Source of the DNA: Zanthoxylum bungeanum
Taxonomy: Eukaryota > Streptophyta > Magnoliopsida > Sapindales > Rutaceae
DNA length: 64,000 nt
Direction: 5' to 3'
Assembly: GCA_019454045.1 (NCBI GenBank)
Contig: SKCR01049625.1
Location: forward strand, 1-64,000
The translations under genes and the position numbers were made by a program. This document shows, piece by piece, positions 1 to 10,410 of the stretch (within the stretch, counting starts at the first letter, position 1; every line of letters starts with the position of its first letter). The notes beneath the pieces were generated by a model that was not told where the DNA came from, did no database searches, and saw nothing but the letters and a program-made list of their open reading frames with translations.

Positions 1-651
1 TAATATGCCCCTCCCACTAAATCATGCAATACTGTAATCCCAAAACAGAATACAAATATTTAATAATTAAATTAAATAATAATAGTGAAAAGTGGATCCC
101 GTGAATATATTTCGGCTCACAGTAGAGGCACGGTCTCGCCTACGTATATTCATCAGGTAGACAACTCATTTGTCGATCATTCACTAATGACTCCTAAGTA
201 CCCGGTCCTGGCCGTTTCTCGTTGTCGCTGCGAAGGCAGGCCCACAAGGAGACGTACCAAGGTTAAACTCGTCAATGATAAACTCAAGTTACTTACGTAA
301 TCTTGACAGCTAGGGCACGTTCAGAATTCCGCTTTTACTTGAATTTATCTAGTATCTGATATACATCCGGTATAAATAAATCTTTATCGGCTACATCCTC
401 ACAGCAGAGGCACGATCTCGGATGTAGTCACAAAGAAGTATTCATAATCCGTATTGACAAGACGGACCATATAACATGCATCAAATACATAATTACATTC
501 AAACCTTATTAATTAGGGATTTTCCGCTAAGTGTCATACACCCTAAATCTAATCAAATTAGATTACAATAAGCATGCATAAAGTCAAGAAAACATGATTA
601 AACATTGATTCAATGATGGCTAATCATTTTTGGTGGCCTAGAATCAGACTC
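1..651 (-). mobile_element. Internal leader of LTR element D (body off the left edge)
   Basis: This stretch lies on the internal side of the primer-binding site at 652-663, so it should be the untranslated leader of a minus-strand LTR retrotransposon. No protein-coding similarity is visible. Two diverged copies of a motif around 'agaggcacg.tctcg' (near 125 and 406) suggest a local duplication. The short open frame at 85-300 has no family signature and I do not call it a gene. Confidence 0.5.
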
Positions 652-663
652 GCTCTGATACCA
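652..663 (-). other. Primer-binding site, initiator Met-tRNA type (element D)
   Basis: On the minus strand the sequence reads TGGTATCAGAGC, the classic complement of the 3' end of plant initiator methionine tRNA. It begins three bases after the LTR end at 667. It fixes element orientation (minus) and the LTR boundary. Confidence 0.85.
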
Positions 664-666
664 TTT

Positions 667-3081
667 TGTAAGGGTTTTTAGGGGGTGAGTCCAGTAACGC
701 AGCGGAAACGGTATTTCAAAACTTTTTCAAAATACCGAGTAGATTATTCAATATCTAATATGAATAATCTATTCGGATTTCACCTAAACCCAAAATGAAT
801 TACTCATGTGTCTGATCTAATCAGATGAAGTAATAATCCGACCACTAAAGGCCCTTTGTCCGACCACATTAGTGCCGACCACATTAGTGCCGACCACATA
901 GTGCCGACCATATGGGTAGCGACCACATTAGGTCCGACCAGACGAGGTCCGACCACATAAGTGCCGACCACATTAAGTCCGACCAGACGAGGTCCGACCA
1001 CATAAGCGCCGACCACATTAGGTCCGACCAGACGAGGTCCGACCACATAATTGCCGACCACATTAGGTCCGACCAGACGAGGTCCGACCACATAAGTGCC
1101 GACCACAGTCAAACATAAGAGTATTTTACATGCATCATATACAAATCCAAATACTCAACATAAATGAAAAGCCAAAAGGTGGTACAAGGTCAGAAACTTG
1201 AAACCAACACTTAAATCAAGTTTCTAAAACACCATTTTGTAGTCTCACCATAATGAAATAACTATAGAACAATTCTAGGTTATCTAAGAGTGGGTCAATA
1301 ACTCTAGAATGGCAACTAATTTCTTAAACCATCAATAGAATGCTTATTAACTCATTAGTAACATTCTATGATCTTTATACATGCTCAACCCTTTCCAAAA
1401 ACTTCCATTCTCCAAAAAATACATAGAATAAAGAATAGAAAAACATAAGAACATCACAAGATGAAGACCACAACAAGAGGAACATTTTTCTCTCTAATGG
1501 CAAGTTGGAAATACTTACTAAATTCCAAGCTTTTCCTTGTTTTTTGCTTTTCTTTCTCTCAAGCTTCTATGTCTTCTTTCAATGGAGTTTTAGGTAAAGT
1601 GTGAAAGGTTATTAAACCCTAAATGAAACAAAACAATATATACTTGCTCACATTTTGCCTTGGCCGAAAATTGCCTAAGGAAATAAACAAGAAATTTGTT
1701 TTAATTTCATTTGAATTTCAACTTGCAACTTGATTAAATGATCATTACAATTTAATGATAAATTCAACCAAGTCAACAATTTCAACTTAGCCATTTAAAA
1801 CAAATATCATAACTTTAAAATAGCTATACTTTAATTAATTTAATCATTTAACAATTAAATAATCAATTAATTAATTAAATAAAAATACATTAAGTATATG
1901 TATAATATTCACATTAAATATTAAATACATATATTCATTTATGATATTAGTCAAAAAACTCATTTTGACAATTAATTAATGTGTATTTGAATTAATCAAG
2001 TATTAAAGACAAATACACAAAAACTAAGGAAATGACTATCGGGTCCCATCACATGTATTTTGCGTTTAACCTTTAAACGACTTTATAAATAATCAATATT
2101 ATTTATATAAGAGTTGCCTTAGTGCTCTACGAGTATATTCCATTAGTGAGACTCTCTAGATTCAGGCATATCCGTCACGAAATCCAATTTTGTGTCCATA
2201 ATTTATCCACCCGTAAATTATGACGATCACGAATATTCTTGCTGAATCATACAGGTCGAGGTCATGGCAAATGTATAATTCCTCCGTCACAGGTATCCGG
2301 ATAAATCCCAGAGATATAGATGTAAACGTCAAATCTCTATAAGGATTATCCAGTCGACTATTCTATTAGCAATCTCTAAAAGATGTTTAGAACTTGCTTC
2401 TAAACTTTACCACGGGCCCATGGTTTTATCTGATTGCTAATCATATGGACTACCTATGCTCTGATACACAGAACTGACGGATCCCATCTTGATACACATA
2501 GGACACCCTGAGGATCTATCTACACCCAACGAACAGGCGGAGGTCTGATCTAAATAGATCGGTGACGTGACTGCCGTCTAAGTGTAGAAGATGTCTCATG
2601 TGCCCACAATGGCATCTCAAGTCTAAGAATCACAAGTGCTACTCAACCCAAGAAGATTCTTATTGACGCTGGTGTACCATCCATTAAGAATCTTCGGTGA
2701 GTCGTTCAGTGTTTATCCGCTATAAACACCTACACGTCTATACTAGTCTCCAAGACTTATGGTTCATTGAGAAACCATTGGAATCATATATTCCAGTATA
2801 CGACATGTACCGGTCTCAACGGGTTTACTATACTGACCAAGTAGTGTAAACCTTGACCAGGAACTGTCTGAGATGACAACGTCATGATACTACTCAATGT
2901 CTGTTGCGACGCTTTTGCAACTGTATCATGACTAATCATTCTAGGGTCATTACGTCTTTATCATATAGAAAGATAGATTATATTATAGAAACTGCATATA
3001 TTATTCATAATAATAATGTTTTACAGAAGTATTTAACAGAAATACAACCGGGAATTGGCGCTTTGAGCACCAACCCCAACA
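667..3081 (-). repeat. Long terminal repeat of element D (5' LTR, complete, 2415 bp)
   Basis: On the plus strand it begins TGTAAGGG next to the tRNA primer site and ends CCCCAACA, giving TG...CA termini. In element orientation this is the 5' LTR and the body continues left out of the window. It contains the 15-bp minisatellite at 838-1107. Its distal part (2140-2340 and on) resembles 4047-4890 and 52380-52577, and its proximal part recurs inverted at 3110-4046, so this LTR family is represented several times in the window. Small open frames inside it are not genes. Confidence 0.7.
838..1107. repeat. 15-bp minisatellite (GTCCGACC/GCCGACC units)
   Basis: About 17 units of a 15-bp motif, each ending in CCGACC, alternate between variants such as 'acattaggtccgacc', 'agacgaggtccgacc' and 'acataagtgccgacc'. 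Three variants form a 45-bp higher-order unit repeated three times. Because 15 is divisible by three, the array stays open in several frames on both strands. The apparent proteins (runs of WSDL/VVGP or RSDHISAD) are by-products. Confidence 0.9.
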
Positions 3082-3109
3082 TAAATTATTTTCATTTCAC
3101 TTTCATTTG

Positions 3110-4046
3110 ATAACCTAATACACTTTAAAGAAAAACTCCATTAATGGAAGCAAAGGAAGCTTGTGAGAAAGAAAGAAGAAATCAAAGAAAGCTTGGATTT
3201 TAGTAAGTTTTTCAAACTTGCTATTAGAAAGGAAAATGTTCCTTATGATCTAGGCTTTAACATATGATGTTCTTAGGTTATTTCTTTCTTTATTCCTTGT
3301 GTTTTTGTTGATGGAAGTTTTGATGGAAGTGTTGAGCATGTATGATGAAGGAAGGTTGTGACTATTGTAGTTATAAGCTTTCTTTTAAGGTTTTGGAAAC
3401 CATGTTGCTAATCTAGAGTTGTTGACCCACTCTTAGATGACCTAGATTTGATCTTGAGTTGTTTCATTGTGTTGAGACTTTGATTGGATGGAAGAAACAT
3501 GATTAAAGTAATTGATTTAACCAATTTGGTCTAATTTGTCCAATTTGAAGAAATTGAAAAATTAGGGTTCATGACCAATTCCAATTTGGGGGTTTTCATA
3601 TATGTTGTGTATTTGGATGTGTATATGATGCATATAAAGTTTCATGTTGATTGGATTACATCTTGATATGTTTTGAAGCATGAAATGACAAAGTGCACAA
3701 ATGGCACCCCATTGGGAGCATTCGGCCAAGTGAGTCAAATTTGGGGATTTGGTTGCTTTTGGTGTTTTGATGTTTTGAACATGCTAAGTTTATCTTAGAA
3801 ATTATTTAGAATCATTCAAAATTGATTAGATCAATTTCGGACTAAAATGGACAAAATACCAAAGTAAGGGTAATTTGGTAATTCACTTGAATATGATTTA
3901 TTTGAATTTTATTTCATAATTTGATTATTGGATAATTAAATAATATGTTTATTTAATTAATCCGAGAAAAAGTTTTGAAATCGGAAGATACGATCTTCCG
4001 CCGCTTCCGCTGCGTTACCGGATTTAGCCCCTAAAACCCCTACACA
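3110..4046 (+). repeat. Inverted partial LTR related to element D
   Basis: Read on the minus strand, this matches the first ~950 bp of LTR D: the 'gtaacgcagcgga' block near 4000 corresponds to 696-708, and 3115-3240 corresponds to 1480-1610 in reverse complement. It ends at 4046 with 'cccctaca', the reverse of the LTR start. It therefore forms a large imperfect inverted repeat with 667-1610. The minisatellite is absent from this copy. Confidence 0.65.
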
Positions 4047-4890
4047 TAATTTACCCACTCAAAAATTATGATGATCACAGATATTCTCGCTGAACCATAC
4101 AAGTTGAGATTTTCGCATACGTATAATCCTTCGATCATAGGCATTCGGATAAATACTAGAGACATAAATATAATCGTCAAATCTCATATTCGTGATTTCT
4201 CAAAACACTCAGAACTCATTTCCGAGTGTACCATGGCCATGGATTTGATAAATCGCAATCTCATGAAGTGGATACCTAAATCCTGTACGCAGAACTGATG
4301 GATCCTCTCTGGACACATCATCGAATATCATGAGCTTTAGTCCACACCCAACGAACAGGCGGATGTCTAACCTAAAAAAGTCAAAGACGTGACTGTCGTC
4401 AAAGTGTGGAGGATAACTCATATATCCACCATGGTATCTCAAATCAAATGACCATTATGATACTCAACTCGAGAAGATTCTTATTGACGCAAACGTACCA
4501 TCTATTAGGAATCTTCCGTGAGTCATTCAGTGCTCATCCACTATGAACACCTACATGTCTATACGAGCCTCTCTAGACTCGTGGCTCATTGAAATAAACC
4601 ACCGGAATCTAATATTCTGATATACGACATATACCAGTCTCCCGAGTTTACTTTTGGACCAATAATGCAAACTTTGATTAGGAACAGTTTAAGAATAATA
4701 CTGTTATAATATTTCTCAATGTCAATTGCAATGATTTTGCAATTACATTATAATTTAATCATTCCTAGGTCAAACACGTCTTTACCATTTTTAAGATAAT
4801 ATATTGACGAAACTGTAAATTTTATTCATAACAAAATATTATCCATACACGTATTTACAAAGAAATACATGAGAAATCGGCCAATACTTA
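4047..4890 (-). repeat. Partial LTR, element D family, direct orientation
   Basis: Block by block this resembles 2208-3060 of LTR D: the 'cataatttacccac' start, the 'cacccaacgaacaggcgga' block near 4345, and the 'gagaagattcttattgacgc' block near 4470. It is strongly diverged, lacks both LTR termini and abuts the inverted copy at 4046/4047. Its short open frames (4068-4298, 4209-4442) are not genes. Confidence 0.6.
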
Positions 4891-5125
4891 ATTAAAATAT
4901 GAGAGGGTGTTAGATTTCATCGACCAATATAGAACTAGTCGAATTTCTCATGACATGGAGCTTAAATGAAAGAAATTTAGAAAATTTTATAAAATAAATT
5001 GATAAGGTTGTCTCTCACATGAGAATTATTTATATCTGTAAGTGGGATATAAACAATAGGGAAAAAGACATAGACATTTAAAGTTTGTAATAATGTACAT
5101 GAAGATCCATTATTTTTAAAAATAG

Positions 5126-5603
5126 TCATATTGATCCCTTGTTGGGACATATATAGATCCCCAAGATTTGTTAAAAAAATATTTATTCGTTTTGTGTTTC
5201 TTAAAATGAGTCTCTTGTAAATATTTTAAAAAAAATAAAGGAGTTTTTGTGATTATTTCGTCAAACTATGAGGGTCTAATTGTCATTTTCCTTAAAGGAT
5301 AAGTCTAATATAAAAACTTATTCCTTGTTTGTAACGAAAAATTAGCGTAAGAAGCAAGCTAGTGAGTCCAAGACATTCAATCGTCAAGCTATGTGGCAAA
5401 AAACTCTGCGTAGGAACTAAGCCAGTTCAAAAATGGACCAAACGAATACGAATCAAATAATAATAATAAAAAAACAAAAATTTACATACAAGAGAAAGTA
5501 GAAAGAATCTAACCTCTATTGTTAAATAGAACCATTTTTATCACTCTCCATGCAGAGGCAAAAAAAAATTATCGATCCATGTCTTGCTTGAATCTGAGGC
5601 TAC
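5126..5603 (+). repeat. Duplicate copy of the DUF761-gene promoter and first codons; hAT empty site
   Basis: This 478-bp block is almost identical to 6986-7005 plus 9973-10435, the upstream region of the gene at 10411. It includes the start codon (5579) and about eight codons (MSCLNLRL), then is cut off at 5603/5604 by the LTR of copia element 2. At 5138-5145 it carries a single uninterrupted CTTGTTGG, the octamer duplicated on both sides of the hAT element at 7006-9964. It is therefore the pre-insertion (empty) version of that site. Confidence 0.85.
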
Positions 5604-5633
5604 TGTTGGAAAACCTTTTGAAGTTTCCTAAAA

Positions 5634-5897
5634 ATTAATTAATTCCAGTAATTAATTTGGTACTTCAAACGAAAGGTTTCATTAATGAATGATAAATGGC
5701 ATAATAAATGGCATACTTATTTAGTGTTCCATAAAAATTAATTAACTTCATTAATTAATTTGGTAAAGGTCTCGTTAATGAATGATAAATGGCATACTTA
5801 TTTAGTGTTCCATAAAAGTTAATTAATTTCATTAATTAATTTAGTACTTCAAACGAGATGTCTCATTAATAAATAATAAATGTCATACTTAATTTGT
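5634..5897. repeat. Three tandem ~85-100-bp units in LTR of element 2
   Basis: Three successive units each contain 'ttaattaatttnrttaattaattt', a 'cattaatgaatgataaatggcatactta' block and 'tttagtgttccat'. Unit breaks fall near 5732 and 5813. They lie upstream of the TATA box, in U3, where retroelement enhancers often sit as repeats. Confidence 0.75.
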
Positions 5898-6140
5898 TTT
5901 TTTTCTCTTCTTCTATATATAGATAGCATTGTTTTCGTTTTTAATATATAAAAATAGAAAGAAAACACACAAAAAAAAGCTTGGCATTTTTGCTTGAGTT
6001 TCTCTTTGTTTTCGGTTTCAAAAGAGTTCAAACATTTTTGTGGTTCGTTGGATACGAGTTCGGTGGTGCCCTTGCTCGTTCGTTTTCCGTTGCATCCTGT
6101 GAAACAATCGTCTCACGTTCTACTGCACCTTCGGTAGGGG

Positions 6141-6156
6141 ACGAATTTGTTTTAAG
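6141..6156 (+). other. LTR-internal segment complementary to the primer-binding position (element 2)
   Basis: Bases 6143-6156 (gaatttgttttaag) are the exact reverse complement of 6416-6429. With a one-base bulge the pairing extends through 6141-6142. It lies about 200 bp downstream of the expected transcription start, so both strands of the duplex would be present in one genomic RNA. The equivalent in element 1 is 15651-15671. Confidence 0.7.
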
Positions 6157-6415
6157 GAGATTGTTGACTTCAACAAGCCTCGGAAAGAAGAAGTAGTTCA
6201 ACTCAGCAATTCTTTCAGAGACATAGATACTTTCATCGCATTCAGAGGCAGACACTTTCTTTCTCGTCAGAGGCTCGATTTTTGAAGACGTCAGAGGCAG
6301 AGGCTTATTTCAGAGGCAGACGCATCGTCTGGGTTTATTTTGAGCATCAGAGGCTGAAATAAAGCCTAATTCGGATTTCCTTGTAACTACCGTTTGATAA
6401 TACTTGTACTACAGT

Positions 6416-6432
6416 CTTAAAACAAATTCCGT
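6416..6432 (+). other. Putative self-complementary primer-binding site (element 2)
   Basis: This starts two bases after the LTR end, exactly where a tRNA-complementary primer site is expected, but it shows no TGGTATCAGAGC. Instead cttaaaacaaattc (6416-6429) pairs with 6143-6156 in the LTR. The inference is that the element's own RNA primes minus-strand synthesis. Confidence 0.6.
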
Positions 6433-6441
6433 TCTGTGGAT

Positions 6442-7005
6442 ATGGAAATCAGTCCAAACACAGTTGATCCAAATGTGGCAGCCTCTTCGGCTGGCCAAAG
6501 TGCTGTGGCAGCCTCTTCGGCTGGCCAACATGTTTCAGCCTCTGGGCTTAATCTGGCAGCCTCTGGGGCTGGCCAATGTGTTGCTGCCACTATGGCTAGT
6601 CAACCTATTGGACATGTGAGCCATGTCAATCCTGCTGCGGAAAAACCTGAGAAATTCAGTGGTCAGAATTTCAAAAGGTGACAACAGAAGATGTTTTTCT
6701 ACTTGACCACGTTGAACCTTGCGAGGTTTCTAAAAGAAGATGCTCATGTACCCAAAGAGGGTGAGATTGATATCCAAGTCATCAGTGCCATCGATGCTTG
6801 GAAACATTCTGAATTCCTATGTCGGAATTATATGCTGAAATCTAAGTTTGACATGAAAGACATGGGTCTCGCAAATGTCATTCTGGGAATAAAGATCTCG
6901 AGAAGTCCAGATGGACTTATTCTTGATCAGCCGCACTACGTGGACAAGATTCTTGGTAAATTCAACAATGATGATTTTGGTAAATTCATATTGATCCCTT
7001 GTTGG
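6442..7005 (+). pseudogene. Copia gag fused to reverse transcriptase by internal deletion
   Basis: The gag start MEISPNTVDP is followed by four imperfect AASSAGQ-type repeats (6475-6600) and the gag core EKPEKFSGQNFKR. A TGA stop follows at 6679. The same frame then continues QQKMFFYLTTLNLARFL through FLCRNYML, where it joins KSKFDMKDMGLANVILGIKI, a reverse-transcriptase C-terminal motif. The protease, integrase and catalytic RT regions are missing, so this is a deletion derivative. The RT part stops at about 6985, where duplicated promoter sequence and then the hAT element begin. Confidence 0.85.
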
Positions 7006-7344
7006 TAGACCCGGCCGGCGGTTCGGTTCCGGTTCGGAACCGAACCGAACCGGCCGGTTACCGGTTCCACAAGTGTGGAACCGGAACTGAAAACCGAACC
7101 GGAACCGAACCGTTCGGTTCCGGTTCGATTCGGTTCTTTTTTTTTTTAATAATTAAAATAAAAAAATGAGATTAAATTTATAAAAAAAAAAAATTATTAC
7201 ATTGAATAGCTTGAGCTTAAATTTTTAAAAATTTAAGTTGCCTACGTATCCTCCAAGGGTGAGAGGAATCAAAGCTCACGTAGTTCCATTACAAGTTTTA
7301 GTCTTTTAGACATATCCCCTTGGTAAATTATAATTTTACAATTA

Positions 7345-7806
7345 TCAATCATCATTATCGGTTGATCCTTCGGCTCCGGTTCCGCTTGCACTTGTTGCAG
7401 AAGCATTATCGAACAAATCTTCACAATCATCGGGGGCATCTTCTTGTTGTCTCAGATCATCTCGAGTCCAATCATCCACACAAGCTGTTGCTTCTAGAGT
7501 GCTTGGATGTAATGAAGATCGCCTAGCTTCCAATATATTACCTCCCAAGCTGAAGGCTTGCTCAATCGCAACGGTGGAAATGGGTGCTGCCAAGATCTCT
7601 TTAGCAATAATAGATAAAACCGGATATATATTTTGATGCCGGTTCCACCATTCAAGGATTTTAAAATTTTTACTGCATAAACTTTCATTAGAAAACTCAA
7701 AATTTGTAGATAAATAATTATCTAATTTAGGGTTATTAGTTGTCGTATCCCTAGCTTTTTTATTTCGTTGCAATAACCAACGATCCCATGCGCTAAGTCT
7801 TGTTTG
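7345..7806 (-). pseudogene. hAT transposase, C-terminal dimerisation domain
   Basis: This frame reads IQTRLSAWDRWLLQRNKKAR and then the hATC dimerisation domain: LEWWNRHQNIYPVLSIIAKE, PISTVAIEQAFSLGG (containing the third acidic catalytic residue of hAT enzymes) and SSLHPSTLEATACVDDW. An open frame with a start codon begins at 7773, but homology extends to the frame break at about 7806. It ends with an acidic, low-complexity tail. Confidence 0.9.
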
Positions 7807-7808
7807 AA

Positions 7809-8861
7809 TTACCGTTCGCTACTACTAGATTGACCTAATGTTCCTAAGTTATATCTTACAATATAATCATTAAATAACTCAATTAAATCATTTCTTAATT
7901 TCGTCATTAATCTAGTAATGTCAATTTCATCTAATATTCCTAAATAACCATAATAAGCTTGTAAAGCACCATTCAAACCTTCTAATTTAAATCTAGGATC
8001 AAAAACAGCAGCAATAAGATAAAGTAAATGAATTTCTCTAAAATAGTTTAACCATTTTACCTTCATAACAGTAATGGCTTCTAACAAAACAATATCATTA
8101 GGATCGCTACTGTCAACATGCTCATCGAGAGTGCCAACAATATTTAAACTCTCAAGAAGAAATAAATGTGCTGTAGGATAATAAACGCCGCTAAAAACTA
8201 AAGTAGCATCATTAAAAACTTTTAAAATATCTAAAAAAAATTCACAAATATCCCATTGACTAGGATAAAGTGTGATATTTTGAACATGTTGAGAAAAAAA
8301 ACTACATAATGCATCTTTGTATTGAAATGCTTGACATAAAAGAAAATAAGTAGAATTCCAACGTGTTGGAACATCTCTTGAAAATTTAATCGGTTTAATA
8401 CCATTTATTTTACAAAACTTGGTCCATTCTCTCCTAATTTGAGAATATGACCAAATACAGTTAAGTGCCGTTTTAATTGGATCAAGGAAAGGTGATAATA
8501 ATTTTAGACCGTCTTGCACACATAAGTTGAGGACATGACATGTACAACGAATATGAAAAAACCGACCTCCTAAATTTGGTTGACATATTTCTTTTAAATC
8601 ATTGATGGATGCAGTATTTGCAGATGCATTATCAAATCCAATTGTTAAAATTTTTTCTCCTAAACCATATTCATCAAAAATTACCTTCATCATTCTATAA
8701 ATATTATGTGCAGTATGTTGGTCATCAAAAACTCTAAATGCAATAAGTCGTTTTTGCATGGTAAATGATGCATCAATCCAATGACAAGTCACACCCATGT
8801 ATGAGTGTGTTTGCCAATGATCACTCCAAATATCAGAACATACAGAAATACGACATTTCAT
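7809..8861 (-). pseudogene. hAT transposase, central RNase H-like catalytic part
   Basis: 350 residues starting MKCRISVCSDIWSDHW. Visible family blocks are the first catalytic aspartate region (SDIWSDHWQTHSYMG), the second (TIGFDNASANTASI), the cysteine/histidine block RCTCHVLNLCVQDG and the DVPTRWNSTY block. It is followed by the helical insertion and a DUF4413-like stretch (FKLEGLNGAL). Another single-base frame break near 7805 separates it from the C-terminal domain, so it is broken as it stands. Confidence 0.92.
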
Positions 8862-9400
8862 CTCTTTAATATTTCATTTAAAATAATTTTACCATCTTTG
8901 TATAATTTAAAAATATGACGTTTTGTTGTGTTTCGAGTCATTCTACATGCAGAAGGGTTTAAAGCATTATGCACGTAATTAGTAAAATGAAGTTTTTCAC
9001 CAAAGCTTAAAGAAAGATGTGCCATACAAGTTAATTTCGCAAATTCTTCTCTATTTTTTGCATCAGAATATTTAAATAAATCTAAAGCACTCGTACCTCT
9101 ACTTGATGATGCGTACCTGGCCATTTGAGTTTGCGTCGTATCAATGCCAAATTCAACCGGATGATGTTTTTCCATGTGCTTGATCATATTGCCATATCCA
9201 CCAGAAAATTTGTAGATAACCCCACAATAGTTACAAACTGCTCGTTGTGAATCATCTTCTAGGCGTTCCAAATTAAAATGAATTTTGAAAATATCCGAGG
9301 ACCGAGCCTTAGCTTCTCTTCTCTGTGATTGTGCACTGACACTAGGGCCGCTCTCTTTGGTTGGCATATTTGACATTATGTTCTCAGATGAGCTTGCCAT
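8858..9400 (-). pseudogene. hAT transposase, N-terminal BED zinc-finger part
   Basis: 180 residues start with MASSSENIMS. A BED-type zinc finger spans residues 56-80 (C56-x2-C59 ... H75-x4-H80), the DNA-binding domain of plant RICESLEEPER/Tip-type hAT transposases. It is followed by SLSFGEKLHFTNYVHNALNP, a conserved block before the catalytic core. The frame stops at 8858 and the protein continues one frame over from 8861. A single lost A in the run near 8865 would explain the break. Confidence 0.9.
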
Positions 9401-9972
9401 TTTTCGTTTGCGAAATTAGGAAGAAAAATAAGAAAATTGAATAATTGCGAATAACAGAAATACAGAATTATAGAAAATGAGAGAGTTGAGAATTGGTGTG
9501 ATGAAATTATGAAAAATGAATCCTATTTATAGAATTTTAGAATTTTTTTGATATCAAAAATGCCCCTAAATATAACCGTTTTATTACCGTTATTAGGGGT
9601 ACTTTAGTAATTTTTATTTTATATAATAAAAATATAAATTTTTTTTTTATTATTTTTTTTTTTTTGGCAGGGAGCCAAACGGCTCCCTGCATCCCCCAAC
9701 GGCACTAGCCGTTGGGGGAAATTTGGCCCCCAACGGCTAGTAGCCGTTGGGGGTCGTAGGGTTCCAAAGGAACCCTACGGTTCCAACAGGAACCCGACGG
9801 TTCCAACCGGAACCGTACGGTTCCACCGGTTCGGACCGGTTCGAGTTGGGGTGGAACCCCAACCGAACCGGTCCCATTCCGGTTCGGTTTCGGAACCGGA
9901 ATCGGTCCAACCGGTTCGGTTCCGGTTCGGTTCCGGTTCCGAACCGGAACCGTGGCCGGGTCTACTTGTTGG

Positions 9973-10410
9973 GACATATATAGATCCCCAAGATTTGTTA
10001 AAAAAATATTTATTCGTTTTGTGTTTCTTAAAATGAGTCTCTTGTAAATATTTTAAAAAAAATAAAGGAGTTTTTGTGATTATTTCGTCAAACTATGAGG
10101 GTCTAATTGTCATTTTCCTTAAAGGATAAGTCTAATATAAAAACTTATTCCTTGTTTGTGACGAAAACTAGCGTAAGAAGCAAGCTAGTGAGTCCAAGAC
10201 ATTCAATCGTCAAGCTATGTGGCAAAAAACTCTGCGTAGGAACTAAGCCAGTTCAAAAATTGGACCAAACGAATACGAATCAAATAATAATAATAATAAA
10301 AAAACAAAAATTTACATACAAGAGAAAGTAGAAAGAATCTAACCTCTATTATTGTTAAATTGAACCATTTTTATCACTCTCCATGCAGAGGCAAAAAAAA
10401 TTATCGATCC
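9973..10410 (+). promoter_or_regulatory. Upstream region of the DUF761 gene (right copy of the duplication)
   Basis: Together with 6986-7005 this repeats 5126-5578 and ends at the gene's start codon. The hAT insertion sits about 430 bp upstream of the ATG. A TATA-like element is not clear. Short 'taatataaaa' sequence near 10132 is a candidate. Small open frames here have no family signature. Confidence 0.6.

Larger units (their letters stand above)
5604..6413 (+). repeat. 5' LTR of copia element 2
   Basis: It starts TGTTGG exactly where similarity to the DUF761 promoter copy stops and ends 'ctaca' at 6413, 28 bp before the gag start codon. A TATA box (TATATATA) lies at 5913-5922. Near the 3' end is a cluster of CAGAGGC motifs (6241-6355). 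No second LTR is present, because the element is truncated on its 3' side. The segment 6141-6156 is complementary to the sequence just after the LTR (see the primer-site entries). Confidence 0.75.
7006..9964 (-). mobile_element. hAT DNA transposon (hAT1), 2959 bp, with 8-bp TSD
   Basis: The terminal inverted repeat is TAGACCCGGCC at 7006 and its complement GGCCGGGTCTA ending at 9964. It is flanked by a perfect 8-bp duplication, CTTGTTGG (6998-7005 and 9965-9972). Both subterminal regions (7016-7137 and 9770-9957) are packed with CCGGTTCGG/GAACCG motifs, typical of transposase-binding subterminal arrays. The transposase gene runs on the minus strand with two frameshifts. A 12-bp stem around 'ccaacggcta' occurs near 9700-9750. 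The uninterrupted target is preserved at 5138-5145. Confidence 0.95.

Noticed and set aside
804..1118. Overlapping open frames on both strands (102, 69 and 68 codons) with pentapeptide-like repeats
   Set aside because: They are a consequence of the 15-bp minisatellite period. The translations are pure repeats without a recognised domain.
9705..10036. Arginine/proline/glycine-rich frames on both strands
   Set aside because: They read through the CCGGTTCGG subterminal array of hAT1.
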